From positions 1 to 15,057 of the forward strand of contig JBBKWJ010000227.1 in assembly GCA_037968895.1 (NCBI GenBank): a stretch of 15,057 nucleotides of DNA, in the 5' to 3' direction. This stretch comes from JBBKWJ01 sp037968895. Lineage in GTDB: Bacteria > Actinomycetota > Acidimicrobiia > Acidimicrobiales > SZUA-35. A program made the position numbers and the translations under genes. Shown here in pieces: positions 1 through 6,267 of this stretch. The stretch's first letter is position 1. Each line of letters begins with the position of its first letter. A model generated the notes under the pieces. That model made no database searches, was not told the origin of the DNA, and saw only the letters and a list, made by a program, of their open reading frames with translations.

Positions 1-426
1 GCCTGGAACAAGCGGCTAGGGGCCTTCACCGCCACACTCGGCGGAGACGAACTTGATGCCGCGGTCCTCAACATCGGGCTCACTGGCCTTGTCCCGGTCG
101 ACGACCCGCGTTTCCTCTCCACCGTCTCTGCCATCGAGCGAGAACTATTCGATGGCCGAACCGTGCGTCGCTATCTGTCCGATGATGGCCTACCAGGTGT
201 AGAAGGTGGATTCCATCTGGCAACAGGCTGGTTCATCGAAACGCTCCACGCCGTCGGGCGACATGACGAGGCGGTTGCGCTCTTCACCAGATTTGAGCAA
301 CAGGGTGGCCCGACTGGACTACTGAGTGAGCAGTACGACCCCGATCAACGGCGTGGCCTTGGCAACTTCCCTGCCGCCTCGGCCCATACCGCGCTGATCA
401 ACGCGGCGCTACGAGTGGTCAGCTGA
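1..426 (+). CDS. Glycoside hydrolase family 15 (glucoamylase-like) protein, C-terminal part
   Basis: The frame is open from the first base of the window and ends at TGA 424-426, so the 5' part is missing and only about 141 C-terminal residues are visible. GH15 enzymes (glucoamylase, glucodextranase, trehalase-like) are (alpha/alpha)6-barrel hydrolases that release sugar from alpha-glucans or trehalose. The visible part fits the end of that barrel: a helix containing GGFHLATGWFIETL, then GGPTGLLSEQYDP, then LGNFPAASAHTALINAA. In this family the Glu of the LLSEQYDP segment (codon 328-330) is the usual catalytic base, and the NFPxAxxHxALI segment is the conserved final helix. Substrate specificity cannot be judged from this fragment. 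It converges with the minus-strand ABC-F gene and the two coding ends overlap by 18 bp. The ATG-like start at 163 (a GTG) is internal and should be ignored. Confidence 0.85.
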   Translation, partial: AWNKRLGAFTATLGGDELDAAVLNIGLTGLVPVDDPRFLSTVSAIERELFDGRTVRRYLSDDGLPGVEGGFHLATGWFIETLHAVGRHDEAVALFTRFEQQGGPTGLLSEQYDPDQRRGLGNFPAASAHTALINAALRVVS

Positions 427-2379
427 TGCAGACTCGAGCTCGGCGAGCGCGGTTTCCCATTCGGTGAGTAGCTCGTCGGCCTTCGTCTTGGCGACCGCGT
501 GGGCCTCGATGGCCTTCTTCATCGCCGCTTTGTCGTCGTAGATTGTCGGATCGCCGAGTTGGTTCTGCAAACCAACAACAACCTCTTCGGCCCTGGTGTG
601 TTGGCGTTCGAGCCGGTCGACCTGCTTGCGGATCCCTCGCGTCGCCTTGCTGCGAGCGTTGCGATCCTCCGCTTGCTCGCGCTTCTCGGCCTTGCGTTTG
701 ACTCCGACCCCCTCGGCCGCAGGCGTCTTCGCCGCCGCTGCCTTCTTCGGAGTCGGCGAACTCTTAGCGGTCGATTCGGGCGAGGGCGAGAGAATATGCT
801 CTTCAACCTCGGGATAGTGGATTGCCATCCCGTCTCGAACCTCGACCAACGACTCGGCCACGTTTCTGATGAGGTGACGATCATGGCTGACCAGCAGCAC
901 CGTGCCCGGATAGGCGCTCAACGCATCTTCTAGAACGTCACAGCTCGGCAGATCGAGGTGGTTCGTTGGCTCATCGAGGATGAGCAGGTTGACCGGGTTA
1001 CACATGGTCTCGGCCAGAGCCAGCCTGGTTCGTTCGCCACCCGAGAGTTGGCCGACGCGTCGCTCGACTGCATCGCCGGAGAATCCGAATGAACCGAGGA
1101 TCGAGCGAATGTTCCGCTTGCCGGCTTGCTCACCGACGGTGGTTCGAAATTCTTGTTCAACCGTCTTGTCAAGGTCGAGTGCATCGACCTGATGCTGAGC
1201 AAAGTAGGCAACGTCGACGTTGGTTCCCATTGTGATCGAGCCGGTGAGAGGAACGAGCTCGCCCAGGATGGCCTTGACGATGGTTGACTTGCCTGCACCG
1301 TTCGGTCCGACGAGTGCGACTTTGTCGCCGCGCTCAATGACGAGGTCGACGGCCTCAACAATTGGCATGCCTTCGTCGTAGCCAATATCAGCCTCGGAGA
1401 TCTCGACCACAACTCGTGAGCTGCGCCGTGGTTCGGGGAACGCGAAGCGAAGCTTCAACTCCTCGATCTGGGGCACCGCAATGGCATCGAGCTTCTGGAG
1501 GGTCTTGATGCGCGACTGCACTTGGCGGGCCTTCGTCGCCTTGTAGCGGAATCGTTCGATGAACTTCTCGGCGTGGTCGATCTTTCGCTGCTGGTTGGCC
1601 GCCGCGGCTTCAGCCTGCTGGATACGGTCTTCGCGTTGGACGACGAACTCGGCGAATCCGCCGACGTATTCGGTCGCGCTCGCGTGTGCGACTTCAATCA
1701 CCCGGTTTGCTACCGCATCGATGAAGTCGCGATCGTGGCTCACAAACAAGATGGCGCCAGGAAAGTTGAGCAACTGCTGTTCAAGCCACAGCACGGAGTC
1801 GACGTCAAGGTGGTTTGTCGGCTCATCGAGCACCATCACATCTGGCTTTTCCATGAGCAAACGGGCCAGCGCAGCCCTCATCTGCCAGCCACCAGACATT
1901 GATTTCAGCGGCTTATCCATGTCGTCTGACCGGAATCCAAGGCCACCGAGGATTCGTTTCGCCTCGGCCTCGACGAGATAACCACCTTGCTGTTCAAACA
2001 GTGACTGGAGCTCGCCGTATTTGTTCATTACCTCGTCGTGGTCTGGCTCGCTTGGGTCGACCATTCGAACCTCGAGCGCACGAAGCTCTATCTCCATCTC
2101 GAGCACGTTGCCCGCGCCGCGGAGCACTTCTTCAAGCACCGAGCCTTCCCAGGCTTCCATTAGCTCCTGAGGCAGGTAGCCAATAACGCAGTCTTTCGGC
2201 ATCGTAACTTCGCCCGCGTCACTGGGCTGCTCGCCAACGATGATCTCGAGAATCGTAGTCTTCCCAACACCGTTGCCGCCTACAAGCGACACACGCCGTC
2301 CAGGAAGGAGACGGAACGTCACATCTCGAAAGAGAGTTCGTCCGCCATGAGATTTCTCAAGACCCGAGACCGATAGCAC
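409..2379 (-). CDS. ABC-F family ATPase (YheS/Uup type, ribosome-associated)
   Basis: A 656-residue protein with two ABC ATPase domains and no membrane segments, which defines the ABC-F class. These proteins act on the ribosome near the E site, tuning or rescuing translation; some give antibiotic resistance. Domain 1 has Walker A GGNGVGKTT (about 34-42), signature SMSGGW (160-165) and Walker B VMVLDEPTNHLD (181-192). Domain 2 has GPNGAGKST (358-366), LSGGERTRLAL (445-455) and LLILDEPTNHLD (465-476). Both have VSHDR switch regions. The inter-domain linker at about 270-297, with FIERFRYKATKARQVQSR, is the arm that contacts P-site tRNA in this family and looks most like YheS. A Pro/Ala/Lys-rich stretch (about 531-570) leads to a C-terminal charged coiled coil as in Uup. 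The start is GTG 2379, chosen because MLSVSGLEKSHGG is where the family begins; no clear Shine-Dalgarno is visible. It overlaps the end of sodX by 23 bp, suggesting translational coupling. Nothing shows whether it is a resistance factor. Confidence 0.93.
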   Translation of the reverse strand: MLSVSGLEKSHGGRTLFRDVTFRLLPGRRVSLVGGNGVGKTTILEIIVGEQPSDAGEVTMPKDCVIGYLPQELMEAWEGSVLEEVLRGAGNVLEMEIELRALEVRMVDPSEPDHDEVMNKYGELQSLFEQQGGYLVEAEAKRILGGLGFRSDDMDKPLKSMSGGWQMRAALARLLMEKPDVMVLDEPTNHLDVDSVLWLEQQLLNFPGAILFVSHDRDFIDAVANRVIEVAHASATEYVGGFAEFVVQREDRIQQAEAAAANQQRKIDHAEKFIERFRYKATKARQVQSRIKTLQKLDAIAVPQIEELKLRFAFPEPRRSSRVVVEISEADIGYDEGMPIVEAVDLVIERGDKVALVGPNGAGKSTIVKAILGELVPLTGSITMGTNVDVAYFAQHQVDALDLDKTVEQEFRTTVGEQAGKRNIRSILGSFGFSGDAVERRVGQLSGGERTRLALAETMCNPVNLLILDEPTNHLDLPSCDVLEDALSAYPGTVLLVSHDRHLIRNVAESLVEVRDGMAIHYPEVEEHILSPSPESTAKSSPTPKKAAAAKTPAAEGVGVKRKAEKREQAEDRNARSKATRGIRKQVDRLERQHTRAEEVVVGLQNQLGDPTIYDDKAAMKKAIEAHAVAKTKADELLTEWETALAELESASADHS

Positions 2380-2707
2380 CTGTAGAGGCTAACGAGTTGG
2401 CGGGCCGGTTGAGGACCAATGTGACGACACCGACTACTGAGTCAGGAACAACAGGGCCGAACGAACGGCTGTCGTTGCCCTCAGCTCGGTTGTCAGATAA
2501 GAGCCAAAGCCCGGTTGTGCCATGCGGAGCAGGCGCAATGCGCTTGATGATCACGAGGCCAGTGGTGGGATTGGCCGCCACGACCACGTCGCCGATCTCG
2601 GCGGTGCGGTCTGGATTGATCAAAACGAACTCACCGCCCCGAAGGGTTGGCAGCATCGAGTCCCCGACAACGCGCACGCGGCGACGTCGTCGAAGGGTCC
2701 ATGCCAC
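2357..2707 (-). CDS. sodX: Nickel superoxide dismutase maturation protease (S26/S24-type)
   Basis: A small signal-peptidase-like serine protease. In NiSOD organisms SodX is the partner thought to remove the SodN propeptide so that the new N-terminal histidine can bind nickel. Visible motifs, numbered from GTG 2707, are VRVVGDSMLPTLRGGEF with nucleophile Ser17, and TGLVIIKRI with general base Lys55, followed by WLLSDN and a DSVVGVV strand. These are the boxes of LexA/signal-peptidase folds. There is no membrane anchor, unlike type I signal peptidases, consistent with a cytoplasmic maturase. The 116-residue length fits the family. The start is uncertain: the frame runs open back to ATG 2860, but those codons lie inside sodN and read as antisense-like filler; GTG 2707 (GGAG just upstream) or TTG 2761 are other options. 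It directly follows sodN, which is the strongest support for the assignment. Confidence 0.85.
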   Translation of the reverse strand: MAWTLRRRRRVRVVGDSMLPTLRGGEFVLINPDRTAEIGDVVVAANPTTGLVIIKRIAPAPHGTTGLWLLSDNRAEGNDSRSFGPVVPDSVVGVVTLVLNRPANSLASTGAIGLGS

Positions 2708-2742
2708 CAACTCCGAGGCGGTGGTTGCGAAGGTCAGAGACT

Positions 2743-3204
2743 TCAGCTGGCGGTGTACCAAGGAATGTCGCGTCCCTTGGTGGCCCAGAACATGTTGTGG
2801 ATTGCTTCGATCTGGCTCAGCAGCTCTTCGGCTGCTTCGACGCTGACCGAGGTCTTGCACGCTGACGCCTGCTTGGCGGCGTTCCAGAACATCGTGTGGA
2901 GGTCTGGGTATTCCTCAAGGTGGACGGGCTTGAAGTAGTCGTGCCAGAGGATCATGAGCTCATCCTTGACCTTGGTCGCTTCATCTTCCTTGATTGCGAT
3001 GTATCGGCTCTGGGTGTTTTGGTGCTCGAGGTCGGTTGCGTCGCCGATGTCGACGAGCTTCTTTGTCATCGACAGAACGGCTTCACCAGCGATGCGAGCG
3101 CTGGCTGGGTCGTAGACCCCGCATGGGCCGTCGCAATGGGCGGCAGCAACGAGGGCTGGCGAGCGACGATCAAGGGCGTCAAGCAGGCGGCTGGTAAAGG
3201 TCAT
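2743..3204 (-). CDS. sodN: Nickel-containing superoxide dismutase precursor
   Basis: A 153-residue precursor of NiSOD, which disproportionates superoxide to oxygen and hydrogen peroxide. The nickel hook HCDGPCGVYDPA is at residues 23-34. After removal of a 22-residue propeptide (ending LVAAA) His23 becomes the N-terminal ligand, with Cys24 and Cys28 as thiolate ligands and Asp25/Tyr31 as the conserved second-shell residues. Gly follows Asp where Streptomyces has Leu; from memory HCDGPC is also common in marine cyanobacterial forms. The rest (EAVLSMTKKL, HDYFKPVHLEEYP, WNAAKQASACK) is the usual helical bundle. The mature chain is about 131 residues. The propeptide is not a secretion signal (no hydrophobic core), so the enzyme should be cytoplasmic. 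Start ATG 3204 is supported by Shine-Dalgarno AGGAG at 3217-3213 with an 8-nt spacer; the longer frame to 3480 overlaps paaI and is not real. sodX follows, and paaI is divergent. Confidence 0.96.
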   Translation of the reverse strand: MTFTSRLLDALDRRSPALVAAAHCDGPCGVYDPASARIAGEAVLSMTKKLVDIGDATDLEHQNTQSRYIAIKEDEATKVKDELMILWHDYFKPVHLEEYPDLHTMFWNAAKQASACKTSVSVEAAEELLSQIEAIHNMFWATKGRDIPWYTAS

Positions 3205-3226
3205 AAACAATGCTCCTGGAACTCGT

Positions 3227-3240
3227 GGCCCGAAGGGGCC
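3227..3240 (-). other. Small GC hairpin in the sodN 5' leader
   Basis: On the transcript strand the sequence reads GGCCCCUUCGGGCC: two perfectly paired 5-nt arms around a 4-nt loop. It lies in the presumed untranslated leader, ending about 22 nt before the sodN ATG and about 10 nt upstream of the Shine-Dalgarno. It is short and could be chance in GC-rich DNA. No U-tract follows. If real it could protect the 5' end or affect ribosome access. Confidence 0.3.
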
Positions 3241-3252
3241 TGTGTGTCGTCG

Positions 3253-3282
3253 AGCGTAGCCTCTCAACTCCGCTACTGTCAC
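3253..3282 (-). promoter_or_regulatory. Candidate sodN promoter
   Basis: On the minus strand GTGACA (3282-3277, five of six matches to TTGACA) is separated by 18 bp from TACGCT (3258-3253, a TANNNT -10 box). Transcription would begin near 3246 and give a leader of about 40 nt containing the hairpin at 3227-3240 and the AGGAG ribosome site. The -35 box overlaps the inverted repeat at 3278-3290 and the start region of the divergent paaI gene, so the two promoters may interfere or share a regulator. This is pattern matching only. Confidence 0.4.
3274..3279 (+). promoter_or_regulatory. Candidate -10 box for leaderless paaI transcript
   Basis: TACTGT fits TANNNT and ends exactly 6 nt before the GTG at 3286, so the first transcribed base could be the start codon itself. 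No Shine-Dalgarno precedes this GTG, which is the expected pattern for leaderless actinobacterial mRNAs. The -35 region (TCGAGC around 3250-3255) is poor. Confidence 0.35.
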
Positions 3283-3290
3283 AGCGTGAC
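3278..3290. promoter_or_regulatory. Inverted repeat GTCAC-N3-GTGAC between sodN and paaI
   Basis: A perfect 5-bp inverted repeat with a 3-bp spacer sits at the only place where it would cover both the -35 box of sodN and the start point of paaI. Such a position suits an operator shared by the divergent pair. I cannot name a regulator: it does not look like the Fur/Nur box, and 10 informative bases can occur by chance. Confidence 0.3.
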
Positions 3291-3732
3291 CAAGAACGAC
3301 GAACAACAAGCTGTAGCGGCCGATCCCATGGCCATTGCTGAGGCAACGGCCGCAGCGATGTTTGCCAACGACGATGCGTCGAAGCTCATCGGGATCACGA
3401 TCGACTCTGTTGGACCGGGCGCAGCCACCGTTTCCATGACGGTGCGGCCAGACATGACGAACGGCCTTGACGTGTGCCACGGCGGCTACTTGTTCACTCT
3501 GGCCGATACCGCGATGGCGTTTGCTTCCAACTCCAGAGCCAACACCGCCTTCGCCACGGCCGCCAACATCGACTTCATTGCCCCTGGCCGACTTGGAGCC
3601 AAGCTAGTCGCCGTGGCGACCGAAACCAGTTTGCAGGGCCGCAACGCGATCTATGACGTCGTCGTCAGCGACGCAAACGACGGGACGGTCGTCGCCCTGT
3701 TCCATGGCCGAACTCGCGACGTCACCCGCTAG
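3286..3732 (+). CDS. paaI: PaaI-type hotdog-fold acyl-CoA thioesterase
   Basis: A 148-residue single-domain hotdog thioesterase. PaaI hydrolyses hydroxylated or dead-end phenylacetyl-CoA intermediates and so frees CoA during phenylacetate breakdown. The protein follows E. coli PaaI closely: AMFANDDASKLIGI near the N-terminus, then TNGLDVCHGGYLFTLADTAM with the catalytic Asp of the LAD triplet, then FASNS, IDFIAPG and ALFHGRTRD. The frame is open upstream to 2896, but that part is antisense to sodN. I chose GTG 3286, which has a TANNNT box 6 nt upstream; ATG 3328 (134 residues) is the alternative and matches the family's usual start slightly better, but has no ribosome site. paaK follows after 47 bp on the same strand. 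Confidence 0.88.
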   Translation: MTKNDEQQAVAADPMAIAEATAAAMFANDDASKLIGITIDSVGPGAATVSMTVRPDMTNGLDVCHGGYLFTLADTAMAFASNSRANTAFATAANIDFIAPGRLGAKLVAVATETSLQGRNAIYDVVVSDANDGTVVALFHGRTRDVTR

Positions 3733-3744
3733 GGGCACTTGCAG

Positions 3745-3773
3745 TTGACGAACACGCAGGTGACTCCTAGCGT
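3745..3773 (+). promoter_or_regulatory. Candidate paaK promoter, leaderless
   Basis: TTGACG (3745-3750) and TAGCGT (3768-3773, TANNNT) are separated by 17 bp, and the -10 box ends exactly 6 nt before ATG 3780. The region just upstream of the ATG has no convincing Shine-Dalgarno. The same 6-nt spacing occurs at paaI. paaK may therefore be transcribed on its own, without a leader, as well as by read-through from paaI. Confidence 0.45.
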
Positions 3774-3779
3774 CGCGGG

Positions 3780-5063
3780 ATGGCCACTGTGACCCCAGGA
3801 TTCCATCAGCGCGACATCGAAACGATGCCTCGCGAGCAGTTGTCTGCGCTTCAGCTTGAGCGCTTGCGGTCGTCAATTCAGAGCCTCCGCAGCAACGTGT
3901 CGGTCATGGCCGAGCGCATCGCTGACATCGCCGACCCAGAATCACTCGCTGACCTCGCCAACTTCCCGTTTCTCCGCAAGACAGATCTGCGTGACAACTA
4001 TCCGTATGGACTGTTTGCGGTTGATCGATCGGAACTCGCTCGGGTGCACGCTAGCTCGGGGACAACTGGCAAACCGACGGTGGTTGGGTACACCAAGGAC
4101 GACCTCGACGTATGGGCTGATTGTGTCGCCCGCTGCTTGCGCGGCGCTGGCATCGAGCCTGGTTGGCACCTCCATAACGCATACGGCTACGGACTCTTCA
4201 CCGGTGGGCTCGGCCTCCATGCCGGGGCCGAGCGGGCTGGCATCTGCGTGATCCCAATCTCGGGAGGCAACACAGAGCGCCAACTCATGCTGCTCGATGA
4301 CTTCTCTCCCGAAGCCATCTGCTGCACGCCGTCATACGCCCTGACACTCGCCGAGCTGCTCGGCGACAGGGGCCCGAGCCTCTCAGCCAAAATCGCCATT
4401 CTTGGGGCCGAACCCTGGTCAGAAAAAATGCGAGTTGCCATCGAGGCTGGTCTCGGCGTAAAGGCCATCAACATCTACGGCCTCTCCGAAGTCATCGGCC
4501 CTGGTGTGTCGTGCGAAACCGCCGACCAAGACGGCCTGGTCATCATGGAAGACCACTTCTATCCCGAGATCGTCGACCCAGACACCGGCGAATTGCTTCC
4601 CGAGGGTGAGGTCGGGGTACTGGTGCTCACGAGCCTGACCAAGCAAGCGTTTCCGGTGCTTCGCTACTGGACCGGCGACCTCTGTTCGATCACGAGGGAA
4701 CCGGCGCCCTGTGGTCGAACCCATGCTCGTATGTCGGCGCTGGTTGGCCGGGCCGACGACATGCTGGTGATTCGTGGCGTCAATGTGTATCCGAGCCAGG
4801 TCGAGCACTCGTTGCTAGGCGTTGAAGGGGTTAGTCCCCATTTTCAGCTGGTGGTCGATCGCGAGGGCACGCTCGACAAGCTCCATCTCCGCGTTGAACG
4901 CACCGAACCCGACCTCGAAGAGGTCCATCTCACTCGTGTGATCATCGAAACAATGCGATCGTCGCTCGGGCTCGGGGTCAGCGTCTCAATCGAAGAGGCT
5001 GGCTCTGTGCCCCGATCAGAAGGCGGAAAGCTCGCCCGCACCCAAGACAACCGACAGCTCTAA
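3780..5063 (+). CDS. paaK: Phenylacetate-CoA ligase
   Basis: A 427-residue adenylate-forming enzyme that converts phenylacetate (or a close aryl acid), ATP and CoA to the CoA thioester, the first step of the phenylacetate pathway, in the cytoplasm. Motifs along the chain: LRDNYPYGLFAV (70-81), P-loop HASSGTTGKPTVVGYT (90-105), AYGYGLFTGGLG (134-145), GAEPWSEKMR (209-218), IYGLSEVIGPGV (232-243), EDHFYPEIVDP (257-267), YWTGDL (296-301), GRADDMLVIRGVNVYPSQ (323-340) and the C-terminal PRSEGGK with likely catalytic Lys417. Length is normal for the family. One oddity is the N-terminus: where PaaK proteins usually have NVPxYRxxF, this one reads NVSVMAERI (39-47). No phenylacetyl-CoA epoxidase genes (paaABCDE) are in the window. 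The next gene follows after 21 bp. Confidence 0.93.
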   Translation: MATVTPGFHQRDIETMPREQLSALQLERLRSSIQSLRSNVSVMAERIADIADPESLADLANFPFLRKTDLRDNYPYGLFAVDRSELARVHASSGTTGKPTVVGYTKDDLDVWADCVARCLRGAGIEPGWHLHNAYGYGLFTGGLGLHAGAERAGICVIPISGGNTERQLMLLDDFSPEAICCTPSYALTLAELLGDRGPSLSAKIAILGAEPWSEKMRVAIEAGLGVKAINIYGLSEVIGPGVSCETADQDGLVIMEDHFYPEIVDPDTGELLPEGEVGVLVLTSLTKQAFPVLRYWTGDLCSITREPAPCGRTHARMSALVGRADDMLVIRGVNVYPSQVEHSLLGVEGVSPHFQLVVDREGTLDKLHLRVERTEPDLEEVHLTRVIIETMRSSLGLGVSVSIEEAGSVPRSEGGKLARTQDNRQL

Positions 5064-5084
5064 TTACCACCGAAAGGCCACACC

Positions 5085-5477
5085 ATGGCATCACTAAGTG
5101 AACTCTGCACCATCAACGCTGAACTCTCGTTCTCCCCGATTGGCGCCGTCCGTCAGGGCATGCGCCTCGACGTTCCATTCGAGGGAACCGCAACCTCCCC
5201 TCACTGGGAAGGCGAACGAAAGGTCAAGGGTGTCGACTACATCACCGTCGGAGCCGACGGCTCAATGGACCTCAACATACGGGGCCAAATCAAGGCTGGC
5301 CGCGACGTCATCGGCTATCAGGCAATTGGCCGAAACGCGGGTGACGGCCCAATGGAGCTACTGACCTTCGATACTGCCATCGAGGAGTTTGCGCACCTCA
5401 ACAATGCCATCGCAGTAGCAATTGGCACGGCCGACGGGACCAACCTCACGCTCGAGGTGTTCACCGTCAACCGCTAA
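5085..5477 (+). CDS. DUF3237-like small beta-rich protein
   Basis: A 130-residue protein with no signal peptide or membrane segment. The pattern GAVRQGMRLDVPFEGTA, then a central TVGADGSMDLNIRGQI, then ELLTFDTAIEEFAHLNN and a final LTLEVFTV strand resembles DUF3237 proteins: a small beta-barrel-like fold of unknown activity, often found beside acyl-CoA or aromatic degradation genes. The family call is by pattern and not certain. ATG 5085 has GAAAGG 7 nt upstream. Only 21 bp from paaK, it is very likely co-transcribed and may serve the same pathway, perhaps as a binding or isomerising protein. It ends 3 bp from the converging livG stop, so no room exists for a terminator between them. Confidence 0.6.
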   Translation: MASLSELCTINAELSFSPIGAVRQGMRLDVPFEGTATSPHWEGERKVKGVDYITVGADGSMDLNIRGQIKAGRDVIGYQAIGRNAGDGPMELLTFDTAIEEFAHLNNAIAVAIGTADGTNLTLEVFTVNR

Positions 5478-5480
5478 ACG

Positions 5481-6254
5481 CTACGCCTCTACTTCGGTTC
5501 CGAGGTAGGCGGCAATGACGGCCGGATTGGCCTGGACTTCGGCGGGAAGTCCGGTGCCAATTGGTCGTCCGAAGTCGACGACGAGAATGCGGTCGGCAAT
5601 GTCCATGACCAGGCCCATGTCGTGCTCAACCATGATCATTGGAATGCCGAGCTCTTCTCGAATATCGAGAATGAACCGGGCCATGTCTTCGGTTTCTTCA
5701 TTGTTCATGCCAGCAACTGGCTCGTCGAGCAGCAGCAATTCTGGATCCATCGCGAGCGCACGGCCCAGTTCAACTCGCTTCTGGATGCCGTACGGCAACA
5801 GCGACACGGGGAATTTGCGCCATTCTTGGATCTCTAGGAAGTCGATGATGTCTTCGACCTTCTGACGATTGGCCAGTTCTTCGGCCTCAGAGGGCTTCCA
5901 GAGCATGTTCTGCCACCACTTGCCCTTCATCCGGATATGGCGACCCATCAACAGGTTCTCGATGACGGTCATCTGCCCGAACAAGGCGATGTTCTGGAAC
6001 GTGCGGGCAATGCCGAGCTCAGCGACCTCGTTTGGTCGCTTGCCCATGAGCGACTCGCCTTTCCACTCAATCGTTCCTTCTTGAGGTCGGTAGACCTGGC
6101 TCAAGCAGTTGAAGATCGAGGTCTTACCCGCTCCGTTTGGCCCAATGATGGCGAAGAGCTCGTTGGAGTTCACATGGAACGAAACCCCATCGATGGCGGT
6201 GACGCCGCCGAAGCGCAGGACAATATCTTTGACTTCGAGAATTTTTTCAGTCAT
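5481..6254 (-). CDS. livG: Branched-chain amino acid-type ABC transporter ATP-binding protein LivG
   Basis: One of the two ATPases that power a LivHM-type importer. About 257 residues: Walker A GPNGAGKTS (about 38-46), Q-loop RTFQNIALF, signature LLPYGIQKRVELGRAL (about 152-167; the Pro-Tyr-Gly form is typical of LivG), Walker B ELLLLDEPVAGM and switch MVEHDMGLV. The Ala-Gly-Met-Asn after Walker B and the C-terminal TGLPAEVQANPAVIAAYLG are characteristic of LivG. A GTG at 6257 is in frame just before ATG 6254; the ATG is preferred because AGGAG sits 6 nt before it and only 3 nt before the GTG. Last gene of the operon, 13 bp after livF. Its 3' end meets the converging DUF3237-like gene almost directly, so transcripts from both sides probably overlap. 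Confidence 0.95.
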   Translation of the reverse strand: MTEKILEVKDIVLRFGGVTAIDGVSFHVNSNELFAIIGPNGAGKTSIFNCLSQVYRPQEGTIEWKGESLMGKRPNEVAELGIARTFQNIALFGQMTVIENLLMGRHIRMKGKWWQNMLWKPSEAEELANRQKVEDIIDFLEIQEWRKFPVSLLPYGIQKRVELGRALAMDPELLLLDEPVAGMNNEETEDMARFILDIREELGIPMIMVEHDMGLVMDIADRILVVDFGRPIGTGLPAEVQANPAVIAAYLGTEVEA

Positions 6255-6267
6255 CACGATCTCCTGC

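Noticed and set aside
499..933. Plus-strand open frames opposite the ABC-F gene
   Set aside because: Leu/Arg-rich shadows of the coiled-coil tail and second ATPase domain.
2708..2860. sodX starting at ATG 2860
   Set aside because: The extra residues are the out-of-frame reading of the sodN 3' end, are Arg/Ser-rich and have no counterpart in the protease family.
2896..3285. N-terminal extension of the paaI frame
   Set aside because: It is antisense to sodN and unlike any thioesterase; the family match begins only near 3320.
3205..3480. N-terminal extension of sodN to ATG 3480
   Set aside because: It runs through paaI and its promoter; ATG 3204 has a good ribosome site and gives a normal NiSOD precursor.
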